Assembly: GCF_027941955.1 (NCBI RefSeq)
Contig: NZ_CP115960.1
Span: forward strand, 1,984,001-2,048,000
DNA length: 64,000 nt
Origin: Sphingomonas sp. 7/4-4
GTDB lineage: Bacteria > Pseudomonadota > Alphaproteobacteria > Sphingomonadales > Sphingomonadaceae
Reading direction: 5' to 3'
This document shows, piece by piece, positions 30,131-39,611 of the stretch. The notes beneath the pieces were generated by a model, which did not search any database, was not told the DNA's origin, and saw only the letters and a program-made list of their open reading frames with translations. The number at the start of each line of letters is the position of its first letter. Position 1 is the stretch's first letter. The position numbers and the translations under genes were made by a program.

Positions 30131-31093
30131 CTAGTGCGCGGGCTTCAGCATGCCGTGCATCCCAAGCCAGCGAACGAACGCGTCGAACCACCCAGTGCTC
30201 GTGGTTTCCTTCTGATACATGCCGAACCCGTGCCCGCCCTGTTCGAACAGATGGAATTCGGCCGGCCGCTTTGCCGCACGCCAGCTGTCGATCAGCCCGA
30301 TTCCGCCGTGCACGAAGAACGGATCGTCGGCGGCAAGCGCGGCGAACAACGGCGGCGCATCTTTCGGCACCGTGACCGGGGCAAGCGGCCCGTATATGTC
30401 GCCGATAAAGGCAGGCTTCGCGTCCTCGCCGGCAAGCGTGGTCGCAAGGGTCAGCATTGCGCCGGCGGAGAAGCCCACCATTCCAATCCGGTCCGGATCG
30501 ACGTGCCATTCGCCCGCCCGGCGGCGGATCAGGGCGAAGGCGGCGCGCGCGTCGGCGATCTGTGGAGCCAGACCCGCCACCGCTTGCTCGGGGTCCATCC
30601 GCGGCCGGCGCGCAGTCGCCGAGAACATCTCGTGCATCGAGCGCTCGAACCCTGCCATGTCGGCAGGAGTCTGATTGAGCCGGTATTTCAGTACGAAGGC
30701 CGCCACACCCTTTGCGGCAAGCGCTTTCGCTACATCCCAGCCCTCATTCTCCATCGAGAGCGTCCGAAAACCGCCTCCGGGAGCGACGACCACCGCGGCG
30801 CCGGTTGCACGAGCGGGATCCGGCAGGAAGGGCGTCAGGGTCGCGACCGTCACGTTTCGGGCGAAGACGCTGCCATATTGGTTGTGCCACGACTCCGCCG
30901 CTTTGGCTTCCGGCAGCGGCCCTGTCCCCAGCTCGATCGCATTCGGCTGCGCCGGGATCGCGATCGGTGTCCTCTTGTCGTTCTGGGCGTGCGCCGGCAA
31001 CGCGACGATGCAGGTCAAGGAAACCGCAGCCGTCAGAAGGGCGCGCGCCGACCTCGCGATGCGCCGGGGCCTCAGAATTCCAGTGGACTTCAT
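30131..31093 (-). CDS. Secreted alpha/beta hydrolase (acetyl-xylan esterase-like)
   Basis: A 320-residue exported esterase-like protein. The start at 31093 follows GGAGGAGG. A signal peptide with a basic N-terminus (RPRRIARSAR) ends at PAHAQ (about 37). The catalytic elements of a BD-FAE type hydrolase are visible: PGGGF oxyanion loop (105-109), nucleophile Ser209 in GFSAG, a later Asp in AADDPFF and His in GGHGFGMY. Such enzymes de-esterify plant polysaccharides or peptides. It sits between the FecI set and a LacI-controlled TonB receptor, consistent with a role in using an esterified carbohydrate. Confidence 0.78.
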   Translation of the reverse strand: MKSTGILRPRRIARSARALLTAAVSLTCIVALPAHAQNDKRTPIAIPAQPNAIELGTGPLPEAKAAESWHNQYGSVFARNVTVATLTPFLPDPARATGAAVVVAPGGGFRTLSMENEGWDVAKALAAKGVAAFVLKYRLNQTPADMAGFERSMHEMFSATARRPRMDPEQAVAGLAPQIADARAAFALIRRRAGEWHVDPDRIGMVGFSAGAMLTLATTLAGEDAKPAFIGDIYGPLAPVTVPKDAPPLFAALAADDPFFVHGGIGLIDSWRAAKRPAEFHLFEQGGHGFGMYQKETTSTGWFDAFVRWLGMHGMLKPAH

Positions 31094-31148
31094 GGCTGTT
31101 TCCTCCTCCAACATGGATCCGGTCAGTTTGTTACCCAACTCGGACTAT

Positions 31149-31397
31149 TCATTCCTGTGATGACTCGCCGCCTCCGTGGAGCAGCCCACTTGCGAGGACC
31201 GCGACTTGCGTTCGATTGCGGACGCTCAACCTGCGCATGAGAGCGGTCATGTGTATCTTCACGGTCGCCTCGGCGATTCCCAGCTCGTGCGCGATCTCCC
31301 TCTTCGACAATCCGGACTGGACAGACTGAAATACCCGCGTCTGGGTCGGCGTAAGCTGGGGACCCCGATAGTCGTGCAGATCCCTCACGGCCTGCAT
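31149..31397 (-). CDS. Orphan LuxR-type helix-turn-helix protein
   Basis: An 82-residue protein consisting of almost nothing but a LuxR/NarL DNA-binding domain: LTPTQTRVFQSVQSGLSKREIAHELGIAEATVKIHMTALMRRLSVRNRTQ, about residues 15-64. No receiver or ligand domain precedes it; an in-frame stop at 31461-31463 with no start between rules out a longer form unless another indel is present. GGAGAGG lies just upstream of the ATG. Stand-alone HTH proteins of this size (GerE-like) exist, so it may be functional; it could also be the tail of a broken response regulator. Confidence 0.7.
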   Translation of the reverse strand: MQAVRDLHDYRGPQLTPTQTRVFQSVQSGLSKREIAHELGIAEATVKIHMTALMRRLSVRNRTQVAVLASGLLHGGGESSQE

Positions 31398-31451
31398 CTC
31401 CTCTCCGGTCTTCTGCTTCGCAAGCCGAGATTCGCGGACCCGCGAAATAGA

Positions 31452-31475
31452 CCGGCTACCCTATCGGGTAGCCGG
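31452..31475 (-). terminator. Probable intrinsic terminator of the large TonB receptor gene
   Basis: A perfect 10-bp inverted repeat CCGGCTACCC/GGGTAGCCGG with a four-base loop lies 53 bases downstream of the receptor stop at 31528. On the minus strand it is followed by TCTATTT, a short U-rich run. It would separate the receptor from the LuxR-type gene. Confidence 0.6.
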
Positions 31476-31527
31476 CCAGTGCGCGCCTGAGGGGTGGAGA
31501 TCATCGGAAATCTCCGTTTTGGCGCGA

Positions 31528-34500
31528 TCAGAATTTGAATCGCACGCCGGCGCGGTAGATACGGCCGACGATGTCGTACAACGCCGGGTTCGCATTGACC
31601 GGCGATTTTGCCGGATCATGGTCGAAGACATTGTCGACCTTGAAATAAGCGGTCACCTGGTCGGAGAGGTTATAGGTTCCGCCCACGTCGAGGTAGAAGG
31701 CGCCGGGCATGAAGTTGCGGTCGATCGTCGGCGCGATCGCCGTCGACACCGGGCAGCTGCCGGGCGCGCAGACGACATATTGGTTGCCGTAATTGCCGTC
31801 GGTGAACCAGCGTTCCTGCACGGTGAGGCTGAGCCGATCGTTCGAATAGCTCTGCACCGCGAGCACTTTCCAGTGCGGCGTGGCGCCGGTGTTCACGCCC
31901 GCGGTGTCGTTCGGCGCGGTGCCCGGCAGGCCCGCCTCAGTGATGAACTCGCGTATATGGGTGGCCAATGCGCGCAGCGTGAAGCTGCCCGGCAAACCCA
32001 GCGGCCTGCGCCACTGATAGCTCGCTTCGATATCGAATCCGCTGGTCTTGATCGACGCCAGGTTGAACGACTGCACGTTGATGAAGTTCGGGCCGTTCGG
32101 ATTGTTGAGATTATAGGCGCTGCACGTCTCGGGAAGGATGTTGCGGAAGCACAGGTCGACGATCTGGGCCGCACCGAGGCTGGAGATGACGTCCGTCACC
32201 TTGATCTTGTAATAGTCGACCGAGACGCTGAAGCCCGGCAGCCAGGACGGGTTCGCATAGACGGCGCCGATGGTGGTGTTGCGGCCGATTTCGGGAGTGA
32301 GGTTCGGATTGCCGACCACGCTCTGGATCGCGACCACGTTCACGTTCCGCACCGGATCGAGGAAGTTGGGCAGCGTGGTCGTGACCGGGGCCGCGAACAG
32401 TTCGGAGAGGTTCGGTGCACGCACGTCGCGCGAAGTGACGCCGCGTATGCGCAGCCCGTCGAGCGGCGTGTCCCAGGTGCCGCCGACCTTCCAGGCCCAG
32501 ATGGTACCGGAGGTGCTGTATTCGGTGATGCGGGCGGCGGGATTGATGTTTGCCCGCCCGAAGGTGTCGCTGTTGAACAGCGGCACGTTCAGTTCGAGGA
32601 ACGCTTCCTTGACGCTATATGCCCCGTTGCCGTTCTTGTAATTGCCCGCATACCAGTTGTTGCCTGTGGTCGAGAGCAAAGGATCGACCGGATAGTCGAC
32701 ACTGTTCGGGCTGATCGGGGCGACGCCGGCACCATAAGGGTCCGCGTGAACCTCGTAGAATTCCTTGCGATATTCGGCACCGAAGGCGACCGATACCGGC
32801 CCCACTCCCCAATCGAACAGCGAGCCCGAGAAGTTGAGGCTCGCGACATCCTGCGTCATGCGCAACCGCTGGAACGGTCCGTTCTCCGGCATGATATAGG
32901 CGCGCGCGGCAGCCGACGGCTCGGCGCCTCCCAGGATGTTGATCGGCTGACAGCCATTGGCGCGGGCGACGGGATCGGCACAGACGATGGCACCGTTCAG
33001 AAGGACCGCATTGATCGCCTGATTGTACCGCGGGTTGAGCATGATGTCCTCGACATCAACCGCGGTGTGGTTGATCCCTCGCTCGTAATAGGCGTCGTAG
33101 GTCCAGTCGGAGTTCAGGAGCCTGAACTTGCCCTTCAGGCCGCCCACGAACCGGTATTGGCGGCGATCGGTACGGACCCTGGTGTTCGGCAGCAGCGCGT
33201 TGGCCGTGCCGAAGGTGAAGCTGGTGATGCCTGCGGTAGCGCACTGCGCCTGGACTGAAGCGGGGACGAACGGATTCGCGCACTGGATCGTCAGACCCGT
33301 GCGGTTCTGACCGTTGACGGGCTGGTTGTGCGTCTTCACCTGGCCGACATTGTAGGTGAAGTAGATCTCGTTATCCTCGGCGAAGTCGTAGCCGATGCGG
33401 CCATAGCCGGTCAGGCGCTGGATGCCCGACTGCAAGGTGCGCCCGGTATCGGTGTTCCCCGACAGATCACCACCGACGCAGAAGCCGGGGAAGCAGCCAT
33501 TGACCGTGCCGGCGGCGTTGCGCGCGGGCGTACCGTTCGAGCCGTAGTTGAACTGGAAGGGCCGGCCGTTCTGATCGAACGCGATGCCCTGCAGCGGGCC
33601 GGCGCTGATCAGTCCGTATTTGGTGAAATTATAGGGCTGCGCGAAGTCGCGCATGACATATTGCGGCGATCCGTCGTTGGTGACGTTGCGGTTGATCATC
33701 GTGGTTTGCTTGAACCAGTCGCGATCGCCTGCGAGATCGAGGCCGAAATCGCCAGGCCCGACGCCCGCTTCCTTGGCGAACTCGCCGCTTGCGACCACGT
33801 GCAGGCGCCCTTCGAGGAAGCTGTGGCCTGCGGCGAGCTGGATGAGCCCCTGCTCATCGTCGCCATAAGTGGTGATGCCGCCCTGGATATTGCCTTTGAT
33901 ACCGGTGAAACGGGTGTCGGTGATGAAGTTGACCACGCCTCCCACCGCGTCGGAGCCATAGGACGCGGAAGCGCCGCCATTCACCACGTCCACCCTGCGG
34001 ATGAGCAGCTGTGGGAAGAGGCTGACGTCGGTGACGCCGGTATAATAAGCCCCCACGACGCGCTGGCCGTCGATCAACGTGAGCGTGCGGATCGTGCCCA
34101 GACCGCGCAGCGAGAACGAGCTGAGGCCTTGCTGGCCGCTCGACGTGCTGAACGTGTTTGTAGTCGACCCGCTCGATCCCTGGAGCGACGGCAATTGCGT
34201 GATGGTCGCAAAGATGTTCGGCTGCGCGTTGCTCTGGATCTGCTCCTCGCCGATCATCGTCGTCGGCGTGGGCGCGGCGAAGCCGGAAGCCTGGATTCGC
34301 GAACCGGTGACGATGATCTCGGATTCGGCCGCTTCGTTGGCCTGAGTCGCACCGTCGGACGGCTGTGGCGCCTCGGCAACCGGCGGGCGCGCAGTATCCT
34401 GCGCCATGGCGGGGCTGGCGCAAAGCGCGACCGAAGCGACAATGCTGGCGGAAAGGAGGGCCCTGGAACGCAGGCTTCCGAGCCGGGCGAACGGCACCCG

Positions 34501-34551
34501 CGCCCCTCCGCTTGCCGCAACGAATTCGAGCGGATTCACCCCTTCAGTCAT
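31528..34551 (-). CDS. TonB-dependent outer-membrane receptor
   Basis: A large receptor of 1007 residues without an STN domain. The start at 34551 is set by GAGGAGG seven bases upstream; an ATG six bases earlier overlaps that site. A long N-terminal extension precedes the signal helix (LLSASIVASVALCASPAMAQ). The TonB box region is EIIVTGSRI, the plug carries SLRGLGTIRTLTLIDGQRV and GSDAVGGVVNFI, and the barrel ends in AGVRFKF. This architecture is typical of the abundant sphingomonad receptors for plant-derived sugars or polyphenols. Two LacI-type palindromes and a neighbouring lacI gene point to a carbohydrate ligand. Intact. Confidence 0.9.
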   Translation of the reverse strand: MTEGVNPLEFVAASGGARVPFARLGSLRSRALLSASIVASVALCASPAMAQDTARPPVAEAPQPSDGATQANEAAESEIIVTGSRIQASGFAAPTPTTMIGEEQIQSNAQPNIFATITQLPSLQGSSGSTTNTFSTSSGQQGLSSFSLRGLGTIRTLTLIDGQRVVGAYYTGVTDVSLFPQLLIRRVDVVNGGASASYGSDAVGGVVNFITDTRFTGIKGNIQGGITTYGDDEQGLIQLAAGHSFLEGRLHVVASGEFAKEAGVGPGDFGLDLAGDRDWFKQTTMINRNVTNDGSPQYVMRDFAQPYNFTKYGLISAGPLQGIAFDQNGRPFQFNYGSNGTPARNAAGTVNGCFPGFCVGGDLSGNTDTGRTLQSGIQRLTGYGRIGYDFAEDNEIYFTYNVGQVKTHNQPVNGQNRTGLTIQCANPFVPASVQAQCATAGITSFTFGTANALLPNTRVRTDRRQYRFVGGLKGKFRLLNSDWTYDAYYERGINHTAVDVEDIMLNPRYNQAINAVLLNGAIVCADPVARANGCQPINILGGAEPSAAARAYIMPENGPFQRLRMTQDVASLNFSGSLFDWGVGPVSVAFGAEYRKEFYEVHADPYGAGVAPISPNSVDYPVDPLLSTTGNNWYAGNYKNGNGAYSVKEAFLELNVPLFNSDTFGRANINPAARITEYSTSGTIWAWKVGGTWDTPLDGLRIRGVTSRDVRAPNLSELFAAPVTTTLPNFLDPVRNVNVVAIQSVVGNPNLTPEIGRNTTIGAVYANPSWLPGFSVSVDYYKIKVTDVISSLGAAQIVDLCFRNILPETCSAYNLNNPNGPNFINVQSFNLASIKTSGFDIEASYQWRRPLGLPGSFTLRALATHIREFITEAGLPGTAPNDTAGVNTGATPHWKVLAVQSYSNDRLSLTVQERWFTDGNYGNQYVVCAPGSCPVSTAIAPTIDRNFMPGAFYLDVGGTYNLSDQVTAYFKVDNVFDHDPAKSPVNANPALYDIVGRIYRAGVRFKF

Positions 34552-34615
34552 CGTCATCCTCCTCTGGCTCGGCCTCTTCGGGCCACCGCACTCGTTCGGG
34601 CCTCGCGGCACTTAC

Positions 34616-34662
34616 GGTAGCGTTACCATAGAAGTGGTATGTTCACCGTCGCGGAGAGTCAA
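34616..34662 (-). promoter_or_regulatory. Promoter and LacI-type operator of the TonB receptor gene
   Basis: On the minus strand TTGACT (34662-34657) could be a -35 element, with a weak -10 (TACCAC) 17 bases on. GGTAGCGTTACC (plus strand, 34616-34627), a near palindrome, would lie at the transcription start, where a repressor would block. The central C-G step and A/T flanks resemble LacI-family operators. The related palindrome at 34766-34781 shares nine of twelve positions. Confidence 0.5.
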
Positions 34663-34765
34663 TGCTCAGACAAATTTCGGGCTGTATCCGGCGTTTCCGA
34701 CTTGGATCACGTAGCTTATTTCCCAATAACGTCCCATATTTTGACATAGTTTGGCACGTATAGCG

Positions 34766-34781
34766 GAGATAACGTTATCTC
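34766..34781. promoter_or_regulatory. Perfect 16-bp palindrome, candidate LacI-family operator
   Basis: GAGATAACGTTATCTC is a perfect palindrome about 215 bases upstream of the receptor start and 60 bases beyond the lacI stop. Its core GATAACGTTATC fits the LacI-family pattern (symmetrical, central CpG). Together with 34616-34627 it could permit looping by a tetrameric or paired repressor. Confidence 0.55.
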
Positions 34782-34841
34782 GAGCGCGGCGTAAATCGGA
34801 GCAATCGGATAGAGTCACGACCGGGAGTGAGAGGCTGGAAG

Positions 34842-35902
34842 CTAGCCCGCGGCTTCTGGAGCGGCTGCGCCGCTAGGCGAGGGTATCGCGGTCGATTGCC
34901 GCTTCACGATCGTGTGTTCCAAAACGCGATCGGGACGCCTGTCAGGCGCTTGCTCGGCGGCATTGATCTCGGCGACGAGGAGGCGGAGCGCCTCCGACGC
35001 GAGTTCGCGAACAGGCTGATGCACGGTCGTCAGCGGCGGCCACAACATCACAGCCGCAGGCGTATCGTCGAATCCGACGACGGTTAACGCGTGCGGCACG
35101 TCGAGCTGACGCCGGTGCGCAACCGAGATAACCGCCGCCGCCATATCGTCATTGCTGGCGAAGATCGCCGAGGGCATCGGACTGGCATCGAGCAATTGCT
35201 CGGCCGCCCTCAATCCGGAGGTGAAACTGAAGTCTCCCTGCGCGACCGTGGTCTGAACATCATCCGCTTCCCGAACAGCCGCGTAGAAGCCGGCGAGCCG
35301 CTCCGCGCTTGCCGCCTGATCCGGATTGCCGACGATGAAGCCCAGGCGCCGATGCCCCAGGTCCAGCAAATGCCGAGTCATCTCATAGGCCGCGCGGCGA
35401 TCGTCTATCCGAACGCAAATAGCGTCCTCCACGGCGTGCGCGCCCACCGCTGCGATCGGCAGTCCCGTTTCGCGGAGCAATTCCAGCACCGCCGGCGACT
35501 CTCCCAAGGGCGGCGTCACGATGAAGCCAGCCACGCCGGATGCGGCGAGTTGCTTCAGCCGGGCCTCTGCCGGGGTTTTCCGCTCTCACCTTTCAGGAGA
35601 ACCAGGCGGACTCCCCGCGCGGAGGCCTCCTCGAACACGCCGATCAGGAAGTCACTCATGAACGCCGCACTGGGATTGGAATAGATCACGCCGATCTTGG
35701 GCTCTGCCGAGGTCACGAGGCTGCGAGCAGCCACGTTGGGTGTGTAACCCAGCGCGCGGATGGCCTCCTCGACGGCAGTGCGGGTATCGACCCCCACTCC
35801 CTTTTGCCCGTTTATCACGCGCGAGACGGTCATCGGGGACACGCCAACCTTTGCCGCGACGTCCTTGATCGTGGCGCTTCGTGGGCGCGGGTTTCGTGCC
35901 AC
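34842..35902 (-). CDS. LacI-family transcriptional regulator (frameshifted at about 35577)
   Basis: A 353-residue repressor. N-terminal HTH TIKDVAAKVGVSPMTVSRVING (about 11-32) with hinge helix (NVAARSLVT), then a periplasmic-binding-protein-like sugar-sensing domain (IGVIYSNPSAAF... VVGFDDTPAAVMLWPPLTTV). One A is missing from an A run at 35576-35579; restoring it joins GESGK to TPAEARLKQLAASGVAGF. It probably controls the TonB receptor gene next to it and perhaps the esterase. The effector is likely a sugar or its derivative. Confidence 0.86.
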
Positions 35903-36077
35903 CAGTATCCCTTCAGTGCATTGCGTTGCCCTACGAAGTAGCCAATTTCATCGGGCGCGCAACGGCGACGATTTTCCGGCCCGCCAAACGAGGCAATTGG
36001 GACGACTGCGATCCGGCAGAGGGTTCGGCAATTGTGGAGGAGGAAAGTCGGAGTGCGGCGGCGGGCTTAGGCCACCG

Positions 36078-36494
36078 CTATCCTTGATTATCGGACTTCA
36101 CGAAAAAACGCTCGATCACGTTCTGCGCGACGCGTGCGGGGCGCAGCGTCTCGGCATCGACGCAGCACCAGCTCGACTTGACCTCGGCGAGCACTTCGGT
36201 GCCGCGTTTGATCACCGTCTCGTAGAATGCGCGTGCGCCCTGGACCTTTTCGAGCAGCACCGTCGCGACGACGTCGTCATCGAGAAAGGCGGGGCGGCGA
36301 TAGGTGATCTCGTGCTTGAGCGCGACCCAGAGATGCTGGGCGACCGCCTCGGGCGGAGCGAGCCCGCGCCAGTGGCTGATCACCGCCTCCTGCACCCACT
36401 TCAGATAGCTGGCATTGTTGACATGCCCCATGAAGTCGATGTCCTCGTGAGCGACATCGATCGGAAACTGATAGGGGCGCGCAGTACCTTGCAT
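36078..36494 (-). CDS. Acyl-CoA thioesterase, hot-dog fold (4HBT/YbgC-like)
   Basis: A 138-residue thioesterase-like protein with the family motif HEDIDFMGHVNNASYLKWVQEA (about 16-37), whose Asp and His act in hydrolysis and CoA binding in related 4-hydroxybenzoyl-CoA thioesterases. The rest shows the expected strands (HEITYRRPAFLDDDVVATVLL). Substrate unknown; many relatives cleave short acyl-CoAs. Transcribed toward the lacI gene, with 175 bases between that hold nothing recognisable. Confidence 0.8.
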   Translation of the reverse strand: MQGTARPYQFPIDVAHEDIDFMGHVNNASYLKWVQEAVISHWRGLAPPEAVAQHLWVALKHEITYRRPAFLDDDVVATVLLEKVQGARAFYETVIKRGTEVLAEVKSSWCCVDAETLRPARVAQNVIERFFVKSDNQG

Positions 36495-36593
36495 GGCCGT
36501 GAAAGTACCACCGGACGCGATTCGCGGCGAGCGAATTCAACGGGAAACCCGCAGAAATCCTCAGCCTTGGATCAACTCGCCGTTTCCGTAACG

Positions 36594-36767
36594 TCAGCCC
36601 TCTTCGACGGGGGCGTCCGGACCGTTCTTGAGGATCGACTCGATCGCATTCTTCGCGGAGGCCTTGGACGTGTAACCCTCGGTCCAGAAGATCGTCTCGG
36701 CATTGTATTTGAACTTGGCGACATACTCGCCGGCCTTGTTCTGCTCGATCACGAATTTATGCGCCAT
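36594..36767 (-). CDS. YegP-like DUF1508 protein
   Basis: A 57-residue protein with one DUF1508 repeat: KFVIEQNKAGEYVAKFKYNAETIFWTEGYTSKASAKNAIESILKN. YegP proteins are small, often have two such repeats and have no settled function. The ATG at 36767 follows GGAG. It lies 41 bases downstream of the FAD-oxidoreductase stop on the same strand. Confidence 0.8.
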   Translation of the reverse strand: MAHKFVIEQNKAGEYVAKFKYNAETIFWTEGYTSKASAKNAIESILKNGPDAPVEEG

Positions 36768-36808
36768 GGAGCACTCCGATCCTATCGTTGCGGAGCCGCA
36801 ACCATGGA

Positions 36809-37890
36809 TCAGAACCGCTGTGGTGCGTATCGCCCTGCGTCGAGACGAGCCACTTCTGCGCCCAGCGGTTTGCCGAGCAGCAGCGCTGCCGCCAACTTTG
36901 CCGCCGCGGGCGCGGTCTGGATGCCGAAGCCGCCCTGCCCCGCGCACCAGAAAAGCCCTGGGCTGCCGGATCGAAGCCATAGACCGGCAGCCGATCGGGA
37001 GCGAAGCTGCGAAGGCCCGCCCATTTGTGCTCGAGCGCCGCGACGCGCCAGTCGACGACATGCTCGAACCGGTCGATCGCGATTGCCACGTCGAGCTCTT
37101 CGGGCGCGGCGTCGCACGGCTCGGTGGCAGTCTCGTCATGCGGGCTCAGCCATAACCGCCCGCCTGCCTCGGGCTTGAAATAGAAGCTGCCCCCGATATG
37201 CGCGACATGCGGGCAATGCTCCGGCGGTGACGGATCGGTGCGGAGCTGCAGCATCGTGCGACGATAGGGCTGGATGCCGAGTGGCCGGGCACCTGCGATC
37301 ACCGCAACCGAGTCCGCCCAGGCGCCGACGGCGTTGACGAGGATATCAGCCTCGAATCTGCCGGCACGCGTATCGAGGAACCAACGGCCGTTCTCGCGCC
37401 TCGCACCCTCGAGCGCGGCCGACACGACGATCTCGCCTCCCGCACGACGAACCGCGGCGAGATATGCCCCATGCAGCCCGGCGACATCGATATATTCGCA
37501 AGTCGGTTCGTATATGCCGAGCGTCCATTCGGGACGCAGGCCCGGGAGCGTATCGTGCGGATCGACCGCATGCAGCTCGACGCCCGAGCCTTCGAACTCC
37601 GCGAGGAAAGCATCGATTGCCGGCCGCTCCTCGGTGCGGCCGATATGGAGCGAGCCCAGAGGTTCGAGGAATCCGCCCGCCGCGAGCAGCGGCCCCGAAG
37701 CCGTAGTCAGCGGCTGTATATCGGGGCCGCCATAGGTCTCGGACCAAAAGGCGGCCGAGCGTCCGGTAGCATGATAGCCGGGGCGCTCCTCTGCCTCGAG
37801 CAGCAGCACGCGGGCATGTGGTGCAACTTCCGCGGCAAGACTCGCGCCGGCGATCCCGGCACCAACGATGGCGATGTCGTACCGCCTCAC
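36809..37890 (-). CDS. FAD-dependent oxidoreductase, DAO family (frameshifted at about 36952)
   Basis: A D-amino-acid-oxidase/dehydrogenase-like flavoprotein of about 360 residues. The FAD motif is IAIVGAGIAGASLA (6-19), followed by the HATGRSAAFW block in which DAO proteins contact FAD, and a C-terminal WCAGQGGFGIQTAPAAAKLAA. One T is missing from a T run (A run at 36951-36954 on the plus strand); restoring it gives GFFWCAGQGG and a stop at 36809. Substrate undefined; amino acids or hydroxy acids are usual for the family. The gene starts in an ATGA overlap with the upstream hydrolase gene. Confidence 0.82.
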
Positions 37891-38832
37891 CGCGGGGCGG
37901 CCCTCGCGTCGAGAAAGGCATCGATCTCGCCCAGGGCACGATCACGCACGGCATCTTTTTCGCGGAGGATCTCGTGTGCGCTCTCTTTGCCGAAGGTGAT
38001 CAGGCGGACATCGGGCAGGCGCGGCACGAGTTTGAGCGCGGATTTGGCGTCGATCAGCCCGTCTTTCTCGGCAACCAGCACCAAAGTCGGCACGCGCATC
38101 GTCTCGATCCGCGGATCCGCGGCGAGCTCGCGCATCGAGCGGAAACCCTCGATCACCCAGCGCCAGCTCGGCGGGCCGGTGAGGATTTCCGGATGCTCGG
38201 TCTGCCACCAGATCTCGTCGGCATAGCGATCGGGATCGTGCGTGAGCAGCGAGGCGCGAGTCTCGGTGGTGTAGGGCTTCTCGTTCCCCTTCCAGGCGGG
38301 CCGCGCCGTGTCGCCGAGGTCGCCCAGGAAGCGTGCGGCGCGTTCGGCGAAGGGGCCAAAGATGCCCGGCTTGAACCCGAGCATCGGCGCCACGAGCACG
38401 GCGGCGTCCGCGCGGATCGCATCCTCCACCAGCGCGCGCAGCACCAGATGGCCGCCCATCGAATGCCCCATCGCCACCTGCGGACCGGGATTGGCCGGAG
38501 CCCATGCCGTCCAGAAATCCGTCAAGTCGCGGATATAATCGCCGTAATCCTCGATATGGCCGCAATTCTTCGCGGGCGTCAGCCGGCCCGACCCCCTGCC
38601 CGCGCCAGTCGAACGACGTAACGTTCCAGCCCGCGGCATGCCAGTGCGCGAAGGTTTCGAGATACTTCTCGAAGATGTCGCCGCGGCCGCCCTGGAACAG
38701 GATCGAGCCTCGGGCCGCCTGCCCCTCGGCGCGCCAGTCGAACACCCGATGTTTCCAGCCGTCCGGCGCGGTCCAGTGATCGAGGCGGGCGCCGGCGGGA
38801 ATGGCGCGGCGGTCCATAAGGGAAGTTGCCAT
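37887..38832 (-). CDS. Alpha/beta hydrolase, lysophospholipase-like (frameshifted at about 38594)
   Basis: A PldB/monoacylglycerol-lipase-like hydrolase of about 315 residues, without signal peptide. SFDWRGQG precedes the frame break; the nucleophile Ser lies in GHSMGG, an Asp in LVAEKDGLID, and the His in FGKESAHEIL. The break is in a run of five C at 38592-38596 (plus strand): a one-base excess or two-base loss. Downstream translation is coupled (ATGA) to the FAD-oxidoreductase. The two genes could act in one pathway, but none is evident. Confidence 0.8.
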
Positions 38833-38881
38833 ATGGGCTGGTTACGTTTTGATAAGCCATGTCGTCTAGGCCTTAGGCGGG

Positions 38882-39556
38882 ATGGGGGATGTGTTTCTAA
38901 CCTTGCTGCTGAGCGCGCTCGGCCTGCTTCTGGTCTCGGCCGGGATCGAGGACGCGCGTTCGCGCAACATCGCCAATTGGAAGAACGCCGCGATCGCACT
39001 GCTCGCGCCTGCCTGGTGGTGGGCCAACGGGCTGGCGCTGTGGCCGGACGTCGCGATGCAATTCGGGATCGCCAGCCTCGTCTTCGCCGTCTTCGTCGGC
39101 GCCTTCGCGATCGGTCAGATGGGCGGCGGCGACGTCAAGATGCTCGGCGCGCTGGCGCTGTGGCTGCCGGTGCAGCCGCTGATCTACATGCTGGTGCTGA
39201 TGTCGCTGTTCGGCGGCGCGCTTACGATCGTCATGGTCGCGGACCGCTGGACGCGGCTGCGCGGCGGACTCGGCAAACTGCCCTGGCGGACGATCGCTCC
39301 CATCCTCGCTGCCGCCGCAGCCGCAGCCATCCTCGTCTATTCGAGCCGGCTCAGCATCGCGCGCGTGCTGATCGCGCAGCCCGTCACGACCGTGATCGTG
39401 GCGATGACGCTCGTCGCCGGACTGGGCGTGCTGCTGCTCGCCGGCGCCCGCGCGGCACGCAAAAGCGGCATCGTCCCGGAGACTCCGTACGGCGTGGCGA
39501 TCGCCATTTCGGCCCTGCTCGTTCTTCGCGAACCGATTTTTAACCAGTTCACGTGA
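38882..39556 (+). CDS. cpaA: Prepilin peptidase CpaA/TadV (A24 family)
   Basis: Inner-membrane aspartyl peptidase cleaving and probably methylating Flp-type prepilins. Both catalytic Asp residues are present: D24 in EDARSRNI and D84 in the GGGD motif (MGGGDVKMLG). At 224 residues it is longer than the usual 150-180, with extra hydrophobic segments after residue 145. It starts the Tad pilus gene set; the gene diverges from the hydrolase gene. The pilin itself is not encoded in the window. Confidence 0.88.
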   Translation: MGDVFLTLLLSALGLLLVSAGIEDARSRNIANWKNAAIALLAPAWWWANGLALWPDVAMQFGIASLVFAVFVGAFAIGQMGGGDVKMLGALALWLPVQPLIYMLVLMSLFGGALTIVMVADRWTRLRGGLGKLPWRTIAPILAAAAAAAILVYSSRLSIARVLIAQPVTTVIVAMTLVAGLGVLLLAGARAARKSGIVPETPYGVAIAISALLVLREPIFNQFT

Positions 39557-39611
39557 TGCTTAACGCCGGAGCAATTCAACCGGCGATGTAATTGAAAAGG
39601 CTTGAAGCGAA

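Noticed and set aside
34741..34765. TTGACA ... TATAGC as a plus-strand promoter
   Set aside because: The spacing between the two elements is about 12 bases, too short for a sigma-70 promoter, and no plus-strand gene follows.
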